A stretch of 64,000 bases of DNA, taken from positions 288,280 to 352,279 of the forward strand of contig CAWGVL010000065.1 in the NCBI GenBank assembly GCA_963825845.1. The letters are read 5' to 3'. Source of the stretch: DASQDN01 sp963825845. Its GTDB lineage: Bacteria; Acidobacteriota; Terriglobia; Bryobacterales; Bryobacteraceae. The position numbers and the translations under genes are program-made. Positions 50,152 through 59,393 of this stretch are shown in pieces (the stretch's first letter is position 1; each line of letters opens with the position of its first letter). The notes beneath the pieces were generated by a model. That model saw only the letters and a program-made list of their open reading frames with translations, ran no database searches and was not told where the DNA came from.

Positions 50152-52048
50152 TCAGCCGATCAGGAGGAGTGATGGTGACGTTGTCCACAGCCGCCTCGAC
50201 CAGGCTGGCCGCCGGACGCGTCGGCCGCCTCGATCAGGATGCGGACGGTCTGGCCGGCGTACGGGGAGAGGTTGAGGTTGGCGACCGCCCACGCGCCGTT
50301 GCGGTTGGTGGCCGCGCCGGCCTGGCGTGAACAGCGCGGTGGTGCCGCCGTTGTGCACCACGCTGACCCGGAGGAAGTCCGCCGACGAGGCGTTGTGCCG
50401 TGCGCGAGGTACCACGGCAGCGACAGGGTCAGCGTGCCGGTGCGCCGGCAGGGTGACCGCCGGCGAGCGGACGCTGGTCGTGCCGCCGTCGACGTCGTAG
50501 TCACCGGCGGCCGATGCCGGCCAGCCGGCCGGTGACCAGGTCGTTGGCTCCGCTGACCGTGGTGCCGAGCTGCTTGGCGCCGCTGGACGTGGTCGCCTGC
50601 GGGGTCGCCCCGCTCCCACGCGCCGAGGGTGGCGGTGTCGGTGCCGGCCGGGTTGATGGTCCAGCCGGTCGCGGTCTCGAAGGTGTCCGACCAGACGGTG
50701 GTGCCGCCACCGCCGCCGCAGTACTGCGCCTGCTTGCCGATCGCCCGGTACGGGCAGTCGGCGTACTCGGTGAGCAGCAGCACCGCCTCCCGGTTGCGGG
50801 AGGTCTGCGCGGCGATCACCTCGTCGGGCGGGTAGAAGCCGCCGCCGCCGGACGAGCCCGGGTACATCTCGAAGGTGTACGCCAAGATCTTGTGCGTCGC
50901 CCCACATCCAGTCGATGGCTGTCGCCGTCGGTGATGTAGAGGTCGCTGGACTGCTCCGGGGTGTAGCCGTTGGTGGCCGCCATCTGCTGGCCGATGGTGG
51001 CGAAGGTGTTGTACTGGTCGGCGGTCATCCCGGTCGCGGTGTTGGCCGTGGTGTAGCCGTACGGCCAGAGCACCAGCTGCGAGTACGTGTGGAAGTCGAT
51101 GTTGGCCTTGATCTGCTGCACGCCGCCGACCACCCGGCCGTTGACGAAGTTGCGCAGCGCCTGCGTCTCCGGCGCGGAGAACGCCGACGGCCCGCGGTAG
51201 GTCTCCGACGAGGTGGTGCCGGACGAGCCGCCGCAGCAGCCCCAGTTGTAGCCCCAGTTGCGGTTCAGGTCGGTGCCGACGTTGACGAGCCGCTGTTGGG
51301 CTGCCGGTTCTTGCGCCAGGACCGGTAGGAGCCGGTGGCGATGTCGTACTCGCTGCCGTCGGGGTTGACCGTCGGCACGATCCAGATCTCCCGGCTGTTG
51401 ACCATGTTGGTGATCCGGGAGTCGCTGCCGTAGTTGTCGGTGAAGAGGTTGAGCAGGTAGATCGCCATCTCGACGGTCAGGTGCTCGCGGGCGTGCTGCT
51501 GGGCGTTGAACAGGATCTCCGGCTCGGTCTCGTCGGTGGCGACGTTGTCGGAGATCTTCACGGCCATCAGGTCGCGGCCCTCGTACGACGTGCCGATGCT
51601 GATCTTGCGGGCGATCGTCGGGTGGTCGGCGACGACCTGGTTGACCCGCGGTCAGTCTCGGCGTAGTCGTGGTAGTTCGAGTCGGCCGGCGGGAAGGCCA
51701 TCGTGCCGACTCGTCGGCCGCCGCTCGGCCGTCGGGTGGCGCGCGGCGACCGGCTCCAGCCGGAAGCCGAGCGTGGTGATCGCGGCGGCCTCGGCCGCGG
51801 TGGCCGAGACGTGCAGCACGCCGTGCTCGGAGTAGTCGATCGCGGCGCCGGTGCGCGGCCACCGCGTTGCGGTCGGCGAGGGTCCGCGGGCCGAGCACCC
51901 GGTAGTCGGCGGCGGCCGGCTGCCGGTGCGGTCCGGTACCGGGCGGGCGGCTTGAGCCGCGACCGGCTGGCCGACGGTGACGAGTCAGGCCGATGACGGC
52001 GGCGAGCGACCAGCGCGGCGGCAGGGGGACGGGCGTGCGGAGGGCCAT
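50152..52048 (-). CDS. Secreted M14 zinc carboxypeptidase
   Basis: This extracellular metallocarboxypeptidase of about 630 residues starts at ATG 52048 (MALRTPVPLPPRWSLAAVIG) after AGGAGG, with a signal peptide. The M14 domain shows ISIGTSYEGRDLMAVKIS, the zinc motif HxxE in NAQQHAREHLTVEMAIYLLN, the substrate-binding NREIW/VNPDGSEYD region, VGTDLNRNWGYNWGCCGGSS, PETQALRNFV and DFHTYSQLVLWPYGYT, whose His is the third zinc ligand. After it comes a C-terminal jelly-roll-like domain (WSDTFETATGWTINPAGTDT; NLNLSPYAGQTVRILIEAAD). The stop is uncertain (50152 or 50160). Breaks cluster near 51,990-51,870, 51,700, 51,650, 51,290, 50,920-50,890, 50,605, 50,510, 50,445, 50,395 and 50,215. Confidence 0.85.
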
Positions 52049-52263
52049 GCACGACCTCCTCAGGGGGCGGGGAGATCCCGCTGGTGGAGGACACTTCACC
52101 ACCCGTCACATGGTCATATCAATATCGGTCACTGCGTTGGTCCATGCCAACGCGGATCATCACGCCGGCAATGATTTTCCAGCGATACGAACATCTGGCG
52201 AAACTTCCTCTCCAAGCGGAAAAGTGACCAGCGACGATGCCCGCCTCGACGCGCGGAGCCGCC
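52049..52263. promoter_or_regulatory. Divergent promoter region of two secreted peptidases
   Basis: This 215-base gap separates the carboxypeptidase (minus) from the C39-like peptidase (plus). The middle (52,108-52,215) is notably A/T-rich for this genome, with gtcatatcaatatcgg and aatgattttcc, and probably holds both promoters. No palindrome stands out. Confidence 0.4.
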
Positions 52264-53633
52264 ATGGCCGGATCCCGCCTGCGCGCGGTCGCCCTCGCCG
52301 GCGTCACCGCGCTCGCCCTGCTCGGCACCAGCACCGCGCCGGCGCCGGCGGCCCACCCGCCACGCCGCCGCCCACGACGAGCAGATCACTACCAGGGCTG
52401 GTCCGGGCCCGCCGACTGGCGCACCGGCACCAGGGCACTCGGCACCGCCGGGCATCCCGCGCGTGCCCGGCCCGCAGCGTGGCCGTCACCATGGCTCCGT
52501 CCACAGGCCGGCACCACCGACGTACACCGACCCGCACACCGGCACCACCCGCACCTGGGAGTACGGCACCTGGACCTCGCCGGTGACCCGAGGTCGGCTT
52601 CGACGCCAGCGAGCTGGTCGCCTCCTGGAACGCCGAGACCCCGGCCGGCACCTGGATCCAGGTCGAGATGCAGGGCACCTACAACACCGGCGACCAGACC
52701 GCCGTGGTACGTCATGGGCCGCTGGGCCTCCGGCGACGCGCGACATCAAGCGGACCACGCGTCGACCGGCAGGGTGACCCTAGTCGACCATCTGGACCGA
52801 CACGTTCTCCATCGACGACGCCGCCGCCGGGGTGCTGCTGCGGGCTACCAGCTGCGGCTGACCCTCTACCGGGCGCCCGGCCAGACCGCCTCACCGCGGG
52901 TCTGGATGCTCGGCGCGATGGCGCTCGAACGTGCCGGACCGGTTCACCGTGCCGCCCGAGCGCCGGGCACATCGCCTGGGGCCGGGAACTGCCGGTGCCG
53001 CGCTACTCGCAGAACATCCACGCCGGGCCAGTACCCCGAGTACGACGGCGGCGGCGAGGCCTGGTGCTCGCCCGACCTCGACCGAGATGGTCGTCGAGTA
53101 CTGGGGCGCGCAAGCCGTCGGCGGCCGACACCGCCTGGGTCGACCCGACCTACGCCGACCCGACGGTCGACCACGCCGCCCGGATGACCTACGACTACGC
53201 GTACGACGGCGCCGGCAACTGGCCGTTCAACACCGCGTACGCGGCCTCGTACCCGGGCTGGAGGGCGGGGTCACCCGGCTGCACTCGCTGGACGAGGTGG
53301 AGCGCTTCATCGCCGCCGGCATCCCGGTCGTGACCTCGCAGTCGTTCCTCGCCAGCGAGCTGGACGGCGCCGAACTACGGCACCTCCGGGCACCTGTTCG
53401 TGGTCGTCGGCTTCACCGCCGACGGCGACGTGATCGTCAACGACCCGGCGTCGTCCACCAACGACGTGGTCCGCAACGTCTACAAGCGGGCGCAGTTCGA
53501 GCAGATCTGGCTGCGCACCAAGCGAATCAACGCCAACGGCGGCGTCTCCGGCGGCTCGCGGCGGCATCGCGTACCTGATCAAGCCCAGGTGCGAAGCCCT
53601 GGCCGCAAGGTCGCCGGCTCGACCAACTGGTAG
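52264..53633 (+). CDS. Secreted C39-like cysteine peptidase family protein
   Basis: This exported protein of about 455 residues has a leader MAGSRLRAVALAGVTALALL ending APAPAA. ATG 52264 is preferred because GGAG precedes it; ATG 52237 is possible. The N-terminal half is a beta-rich domain (TSPVTEVGFDASELVASWNA across breaks; GTWIQVEMQGTYNTGDQTAV). The C-terminal half is a papain-like C39-type domain: RYSQNIHAGQYPEYDGGGEA, then WCSPTSTEMVVEYWG with the catalytic Cys, GHLFVVVGFTADGDVIVNDP with the His and Asp, and VYKRAQFEQIWL. Frame breaks are numerous (for example 52,590, 52,710, 52,850, 52,930, 52,965, 53,085, 53,265, 53,375 and 53,565), so the end near 53,633 is approximate. Confidence 0.8.
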
Positions 53634-53660
53634 ACCCACCAGCACGACGGGCTGCGGCCT

Positions 53661-53679
53661 GCGCCCGGCGGCCGGGCGC
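53661..53679. terminator. Bidirectional hairpin between convergent genes
   Basis: Eight-base perfect stem gcgcccgg/ccgggcgc with a three-base loop, midway between the stop of the C39-like gene (plus) and the stop of the DUF4229-type gene (minus). Confidence 0.6.
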
Positions 53680-53695
53680 CCTCGACGCTGGGTGG

Positions 53696-54016
53696 TCAGC
53701 CGCGGCGCCGCCGGTCGTGGCAGGCCCGTAACGCGGTGTGGGCCTTCGGTCGGTGCGGTCGGCGGCGGGCTGGTCGTCGCCGGCCAGGGCGGAGCGGAGG
53801 CGCTCCTTCTCGGTGCGGCGGCGCTCGGCGGCGTCGGCCATCTCCCCGGCCATCTCGTCCCGCCAACCGCGCAGCAGGAAGAAGGAGAGCGCGGCGGAGA
53901 AGACCAGCGCCAGCATCAGCTTCAGGAAGATGTTCATGTCGACGCAGCCAGAGGGCCACCAGCACGGCGACGAACAGCCCGATCCGGCCCAGCGTGTACT
54001 TGACCGCCGCGCTCAC
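53696..54016 (-). CDS. DUF4229-type small membrane protein
   Basis: This protein of about 106 residues starts at GTG 54016 (VSAAVKYTLGRIGLFVAVLV). It has two membrane helices, the second being LMLALVFSAALSFFLLRGW, then a charged tail EMAGEMADAAERRRTEKERL RS-type segment and a hydrophilic end. The N-terminal KYTLGRIGLF plus the second helix is the DUF4229 layout of actinobacteria. Breaks lie near 53,945 and 53,740; the stop TGA 53696-53698 depends on correcting the latter. It is the third gene after mqnE on this strand. Function unknown. Confidence 0.7.
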   Translation of the reverse strand: MSAAVKYTLGRIGLFVAVLVALWLRRHEHLPEADAGAGLLRRALLLPAARLAGRDGRGDGRRRRAPPHREGAPPLRPGRRRPARRRPHRPKAHTALRACHDRRRRG

Positions 54017-54089
54017 CTGTCGCCACTCCGTTCTCTCCGTCGCCCGCCGCTGCCGGCGGAAGGGTCGAGCCGCCCGGCGGGCGGTCTGG

Positions 54090-54531
54090 TCAGCCCGTCC
54101 GGCGGGCCAGCCAGCGGACGCCGGGGAACCAGAGGACCGCGTACGCCACGGTGAACGCCGCCGCCGCGCAGCGCGCCGGAGAGCAGCGGCGGCAACCCGG
54201 CGGCCAGGCCGGCGACCAGCAGCCCGGCGAACACCCCGACCGCGGCGGCGACCAGCGCCGCCACCACCCGGGCCGCGCCGAAGCTCCCAGGCCCGGAAGT
54301 CGTCCCAGAACAGCCAGGCCGGCAGGATCACCGCCAGCCAGCCGTTGGTCCGCCCGAAGTCGCCGGCGCCGACCGAGGCGAACGCCCAGTCGAACAGCAC
54401 CAACGCGAGCAGGCCGATGACCAGGCCGGCCAGGCTCACCCCGAGCAGGTCGCCCAGGGTACGCGATGCGCCCCTCGGCGTCCCGCCGGGGAAACCCGCT
54501 CTGCTGCTCGGCTCGCTCGTTGCTCGGTCAT
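54090..54531 (-). CDS. Small multi-spanning membrane protein
   Basis: This protein of about 147 residues starts at ATG 54531 (MTEQRASRAAEQSGFPRRDA). After a basic N-terminus it has RIAYTLGDLLGVSLAGLVIG, LLALVLFDWAFASVGAGDFG, NGWLAVILPAWLFWDDFRAW, VVAALVAAAVGVFAGLLVAG and FTVAYAVLWFPGVRWLARRT, giving four or five helices, with TGA 54090-54092. Breaks lie near 54,505, 54,455, 54,290 and 54,165. It begins 24 bases after the mqnE stop. I do not recognise a named function; conservation next to mqnE might point to an accessory role. Confidence 0.65.
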
Positions 54532-54555
54532 CGACGTGCGAGGGTACGTGCGTGG

Positions 54556-55725
54556 TCAGGCCCAGACCTGCTGCGGCTCGGCGCGCCGCTCGGCCAGCGA
54601 CGGGGCCTTGTCGTACTCCCGGACGACCTTGTAGCGGGTGTTCCGCTCGACCGGCTGGAAGCCGGCGTCCCAGATCAGGTGCAGCAGGTCGTCGCGGTGC
54701 ATGGTGTTCGGGGTGCCGTACGAGTCGGCGTCGTGGGTGATCTTGTATTCGACGACCGAGCCGTCCAGGTCGTCCACGCCGAAGTTCAGCGAGAGCTGGG
54801 CCACCGAGAGCCCGTGCATCACCCAGAAGTTCTTCACGTGCGGGACGTTGTCGAAGAGCAGCCGGGAGACGGCGAAGGTCTTCAGCGACTCGGCCGGCGA
54901 GGCCATCGTGGTGCGCGCCTGGATCCGGTTACGGATCTTGCCGTCCGCCGAGTCGACGAAGTCGTGCTGGTAGCGCAGCGGGATGAAGACCGCGAAGCCG
55001 CCGGTCTCGTCCTGCAGCTCGCGCAGCCGCAGCACGTGGTCGACCCGGTGCCGGGGCTCCTCGATGTGGCCGTAGAGCATCGTCGCCGGGGTCTTCATGC
55101 CCTTGCTGTGGGCCAGCCGGTGGATGCGCGACCAGTCCTCCCAGTGGCAGGCGTGGTCGACGATGTGCTGCCGGACCTCCCAGTCGAAGATCTCCGCGCC
55201 GCCGCCGGTCAGCGACTCCAGGCCGGCGTCCATCAGCTCGTCGAGGATCTCGTCGGCGCGCAGGCCGCTGATCTTCTCGAACCACTGCACCTCGGTCGCG
55301 GTGAAGCACTTGAGCTTGACGTTCGGCAGCGCCGCCTTCAGCTCGCGCAGCACCTTCGGGTAGTAGCGCCAGGGCAGCGTCGGGTGCAGGCCGTTGACGA
55401 TGTGCAGCTCGGTGAGCTGCTCGTCCTCCATCTCCTTGGCCTTGCGGACCGCCTCGTCGATGCGCATCGTGTACGCGTCCTTCTCGCCCGGCTTGCGCTG
55501 GAACGAGCAGTACGCGCAGGACGCCGAGCAGACGTTGGTCAGGTTGAGGTGCCGGTTGACGTTGAACATCACCCGGTCGCCGTTCAGCTCGGTGCGCTTG
55601 TGGTGGGCCAGCCGGCCCAGCCAGGTCAGGTCGTCGCTGTCGTAGAGGGCGACGCCGTCCTCCCGGGTCAGCCGCTCGCCGGCGTACACCTTCGCTTCGA
55701 GCTCACGCTTGAGTCCGGCGTCCAT
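54556..55725 (-). CDS. mqnE: Aminodeoxyfutalosine synthase (radical SAM)
   Basis: This radical-SAM enzyme of the futalosine menaquinone pathway joins the MqnA product with SAM to give aminodeoxyfutalosine. It is intact in one frame, 389 residues from ATG 55725 (MDAGLKRELEAKVYAGERLT). The cluster motif is LTNVCSASCAYCSFQRKPGE (Cx3Cx2C, about residue 65). Other landmarks are LHIVNGLHPTLPWRYYPKVL, VKLKCFTATEVQWFEKISGL, ESLTGGGAEIFDWEVRQHIV, MKTPATMLYGHIEEPRHRVD and VPHVKNFWVMHGLSVAQLSL. These separate it from MqnC. Upstream in-frame residues before 55,725 lack a good start. Stop TGA 54556-54558. Confidence 0.95.
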   Translation of the reverse strand: MDAGLKRELEAKVYAGERLTREDGVALYDSDDLTWLGRLAHHKRTELNGDRVMFNVNRHLNLTNVCSASCAYCSFQRKPGEKDAYTMRIDEAVRKAKEMEDEQLTELHIVNGLHPTLPWRYYPKVLRELKAALPNVKLKCFTATEVQWFEKISGLRADEILDELMDAGLESLTGGGAEIFDWEVRQHIVDHACHWEDWSRIHRLAHSKGMKTPATMLYGHIEEPRHRVDHVLRLRELQDETGGFAVFIPLRYQHDFVDSADGKIRNRIQARTTMASPAESLKTFAVSRLLFDNVPHVKNFWVMHGLSVAQLSLNFGVDDLDGSVVEYKITHDADSYGTPNTMHRDDLLHLIWDAGFQPVERNTRYKVVREYDKAPSLAERRAEPQQVWA

Positions 55726-56014
55726 CGAAAGCCACGTCCCTTCCACCTGCGGTCCCGGTCGAGCGTACGTCGGCGCGCCGACGAGCCGGCGGCCCGGTCG
55801 CCGGCAGCGACCCACTTCACCGGACTCTCAGCCTCCCGTAACCCGCCAACGCATCGACATCGGTGGCGCCGTGCGGTAAGACAGGGTGGGGCGGAACCAC
55901 ACACTGGTACCGTCCCGGACCGCCGCGCCCACCGAGCGCGGCGACGCAGCAGCCGGACGGGGAGCGGAATGGTCGACAGCGGGCAGCGGGCGACGGCAGC
56001 GACGACGGAGCCCG
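55726..56014. promoter_or_regulatory. Divergent intergenic region of mqnE and the NlpC/P60 gene
   Basis: This 289-base gap has no supported gene; open frames through it lack protein features. It should contain promoters for mqnE (minus) and the cell-wall hydrolase (plus). The stretch ggtaagacagggtggggcgg to ctggtaccgtcc (55,873-55,915) is the most promoter-like, but no definite boxes can be named. Confidence 0.35.
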
Positions 56015-57545
56015 GTGATCTCGCCGGTGCTGCGTCCGAAGCTCTGGTCCGCCCTGCTCGGCGCGGTCGCCGCGGCCGTGCTGGCCACCCCCGCGTACGC
56101 CGAGCCCGGCCGCTGCCCGACCACCGTGCCCGGACACCGGCTCCCGCCCGGCGGTCGCCGGCTGCGCTTCAGCTGCCCGGCGTGCCGCGCCGGCCGCCCG
56201 GCGGCCCGGCCACCCGGTGGCGTCACCATCGGCAACGGCCCGCTGGCCGCCGCAGATCTCCGCCGGCGAGGCCCAGGTCGGCGCGCTCGGCGACGACGCT
56301 GCTCGAGCTCCGGCAGAAACGCGTCGAGGCGCAGGCGCAGCTCGCCACCGCCGGCACAGGCGCTCGCGACCGGCCCAGGACGCCCTGCTCCGGGCCCAGC
56401 AGGCGGCCGACACCGCCGCCGCCGAGGCGCGTCAAGGCCGCCGCCGCGCTGCCGCCCGGCGACTTCGCCGCCGGACCTGCGCGGCCTCAACCGGCCTCCA
56501 GCAGATCACCCGGGGCGAGCAAGGTCGACGGCGGCACCACCGCGCGTGGCCGGCGAGCTGGCCCGGGCCCGCGCCGCCGAGCAGGTCGCCTACCAGGCGC
56601 ACGCCGCCGCCAAGGCCGGGTCGCCGCCGGCCGCGGCGGAGTACACCGCCGGTCGAGACGGCGCTCCGCACCGGCAGGAGGCGAGGCTGCTCAAGCTGCG
56701 CAGGGACAACGCCGCCGCAGCTGATCGAGATCGAGCGCCAGCAGGAGGCCGCCGAGCAGCAGATCGGCGCCGGCTACGTCTCCAACCAGAGCATCAGCGG
56801 CATGGCCGCCGCACCCGCGGGCGCTGGCCGCGGTCCGGTACGCGCTCGCCCAGCTCGGCGACCCGTACAAGTGGGCGGAGGAGGGGCCGAACCGGTTCGA
56901 CTGCTCCGGCCTGATGTGGGCGGCGTACCGGCTCGGCGCCGACTACTGCGACCTGCCCCGGGTCTCCCGCGACCAGTACTGCGCCACCCGGGGCCGCACC
57001 GTGCGCCGAGCGCGCTGCTCCCGGGCGACCTGCTCTTCTTCGCCTCGGGCAGCAGCTGGACGACGATCCACCACGTCGGCATGTACATCGGCAACGGCAA
57101 GATGGTGCAGGCGCCCGACCACCGGCGACGTCGTCAAGATCTCGGTCGTCCGCTGGTCCCGGCTGTACGCCGCCACCCGGGTGATCGGCGCGGTGCCCGG
57201 CCCGATCGTGCCAACCCGACCCCGCCGGGCCGACCACCCAGCCGAGCCGCCGCGCCGAAGCCGACCCCGACCACCACAGCCGAGCGCCACCACCGAAGCC
57301 GACCGGGACGGCCACCCCGACGCCGACGCCGACGCCAGCCCAGCCCGACACCGCCAGCCCGCCGCCCCGCCGTCGCCGAGCACCTCCCGTCGCCGTCGCC
57401 GTCGCCGAGCCGTCGTCCACCCCGCCGCCCGGCGCCGAGCCGACGCACCGAGCCGAGCCCGCCCCGGTCGACCAGGCCACGCGCCGCCCCGAGCCGACGG
57501 CAGCCGCGGCGGCCACGTCGAGCAGCCCCAGCGCAGCGGAGCTGA
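56015..57545 (+). CDS. Secreted NlpC/P60 peptidoglycan endopeptidase with coiled-coil and Pro-rich tail
   Basis: This exported cell-wall hydrolase is of the RipA/Cwl type. GTG 56015 begins a signal peptide (VISPVLRPKLWSALLGAVAA ending TPAYAE). A long helical coiled coil follows (TLLELRQKRVEAQAQLATA; RLLKLRRDNAAQLIEIERQQ), then the NlpC/P60 domain VRYALAQLGDPYKWAEEG, NRFDCSGLMWAAYRLGAD with the catalytic Cys (about 56,900), LLPGDLLFFA and IHHVGMYIGNGKMVQAP with the catalytic His (about 57,070). The tail is a Pro/Thr-rich disordered segment of about 100 residues. Breaks are frequent (for example 56,255, 56,300, 56,365, 56,430, 56,470, 56,545, 56,655, 56,720, 56,815, 57,010 and 57,120). The stop at 57,545 is a best guess. 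Confidence 0.82.
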
Positions 57546-57657
57546 CCGCAACCGTCCACTCCGGCTGTGCGGCCGGGCCGGAATGTGGCACGGTGAGACC
57601 AGGCACATCCGAGTCGACGCCACGCGGTCCGGGTGCGAGCATGGGCGCGGAGGCGAG

Positions 57658-57798
57658 ATGGGCGAGCAGAGGATCCGGCGGAGACGGTCGACCCGGGTCA
57701 TCCGGCTGGCCCGCCAGGGCCCGGCACCGGCCGGCCGATCCCGCACCAGGCCGGTCGACGGTCAGACCCGGCGGCCACGGCAGCCCGACGGCGCATGA
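57658..57798 (+). CDS. Possible very small basic protein
   Basis: A 46-residue open frame from ATG 57658 (MGEQRIRRRRSTRVIRLARQ) to TGA 57796-57798, Arg-rich and without a known domain. Its stop overlaps the next ATG (ATGA), like many real genes here. It may instead be the true N-terminus of the proline-rich protein, separated by a frame error. Confidence 0.3.
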   Translation: MGEQRIRRRRSTRVIRLARQGPAPAGRSRTRPVDGQTRRPRQPDGA

Positions 57799-59195
57799 GC
57801 ACCGGCAGGCCCGCGTCGGCGTCAGCGACCCGCCGCCGCGCCGCCAGCGGCGCGGCGGCGGCCCGCGCACCGGCACCGCCAGCCACCTACCGGGCAGGCA
57901 GCCCGGCCGAGCCGCTCGACCGGCGTCAGCCCGGCGCCTCGGCCGACGCCGATCGACGGGCCCGCCTTCGCCGGCCGCCGAGCGGCCCGCCGACCCCGAC
58001 GCCGGACCGGTCGACCGCCCCCGTCGCCAGCTGCCTCCCCGCCCGCCCGGTCGGCTCCGGACGCGGCACCGACCGCCCCCGGACCACGGACCGGCCGCCT
58101 CCGGATGCGGCGCGGGCCGCGCTCAGCCCCGCCGCCGCAGTGACTCGACGCCGGCGCCCGCGGTGCCCGACTCCCCGCGACCGGCTCGAGCGCGGCGCCC
58201 GGCCCGGCCAGCGCCGCCGTGCCGGGCTGCGCCGGATCCCGCGGACGAGGTGACGACCGCCGCGCGCCGCGGTATCGGCCCCGCCGGCGGCGCCACCGTC
58301 TACCGGGCCGGGCCGGTGAACCCCGAGCCGCCCGAGCCGGCCCAGCCACCGGAGCCGGCCCAGCCGACCGAGCCGTCGCACCCGGAACCGGAGCCGACCC
58401 CCGCGCCCGGCCCCGGGCCGACGCCGCCCGGTCCGCCGGCACCGCCCGTCGCCGGCCCGACGCCGACCCACCCGGCCCGGTGCCGCCCGGTGCCCGCCGC
58501 CGCCGCCGGTCGCCCGCGCCACCCGCCGCCGCTCGCCCGTGCCGCCCATCCCGGGCCGCCCCGCCGCCCTCCCGGGCCCGCCGGTGCCGCCCCCGGCCCG
58601 CCGGTGCCGGCGCCACCGGCGCCGCCGGGCCCGATGCCGGCGCCGCCGTTCCCGCCTCCGCCCGCGATGGCCACGCCCGGCGAGGCGGCGCCGGTCTCCG
58701 CACCGCCGGCCGGTCGCGCCGGCCCGCCGGCGCCGCCCGACGCTCCGGCCACCGGCGCCCGGCCCGCACCGGCCGGCGCGCCGCGCTGCCCGCGCCGCCG
58801 CCGGCATCGCCCCTCACCGCCGACCGCGGCCGGCGCCGCCGGCCGGCGGGCAGCCGCCCAGCGTCAGCCGGCGCGACCGCCGGCCAGCGGCCGCCCGCCC
58901 AGGGCGGCCCGGGCCTGGCCGGCACCCTCGGCACGGCACGGCGGCACCGACGGGCCCGGCTTCACCACGGTCGCGCTGCCCGCAGGGCAACCCGCGTGGA
59001 GAACTCCGGCTCGCTGACCGGGCACATCCTGGCCCAGGGCTGGGCCGACGACGCCCGGCCGAGCGGTCCAGCAACACCCAGGTGGTGATCGTCGCTGGCC
59101 GCGCTCTGGGGCTGCTGGTCGCGATCAGCCTGATGGTGGTTCTGCTGGCCGGCGACGCGCTGGACGGTCTGGTCGGCAGCGTGCTCAACGGGTGA
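57795..59195 (+). CDS. Proline-rich protein with C-terminal membrane anchor
   Basis: This reading frame of about 465 residues starts at ATG 57795 (MSTGRPASASATRRR). The sequence is almost entirely Pro, Ala, Gly, Arg and Glu, with clear repeats such as PEPPEPAQPPEPAQPTEPSH and PPAPPGPMPAPPFPPPPAMA. The only hydrophobic helix is at the very end, VVIVAGRALGLLVAISLMVV followed by LLAGDALDGLVGSVLNG. The long disordered part before a single C-terminal helix suggests a tail-anchored protein facing the cytoplasm or a cell-wall-spanning stalk. The frame is often uncertain because of indels and compositional bias. It follows the NlpC/P60 gene and may act with it at the cell wall. Function unknown. Confidence 0.5.
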
Positions 59196-59393
59196 GTCGA
59201 GTCGGGCGAGCGATGGTGAGCCCGCCCACTACGGCCTCGGACGACGGTGGCGGCTTCGCCGGCCGCCGTACACTGGCTGAGATCACTGACCCGGCGCGCG
59301 TGGTGCGCGCCCATGGGCGATCTTGCGGGCGATCCGGCGGCGTTCAGCCGCGGCGGGCCATCGCGAAGATGCGCCCCGCTCGAAAGGCATTTC

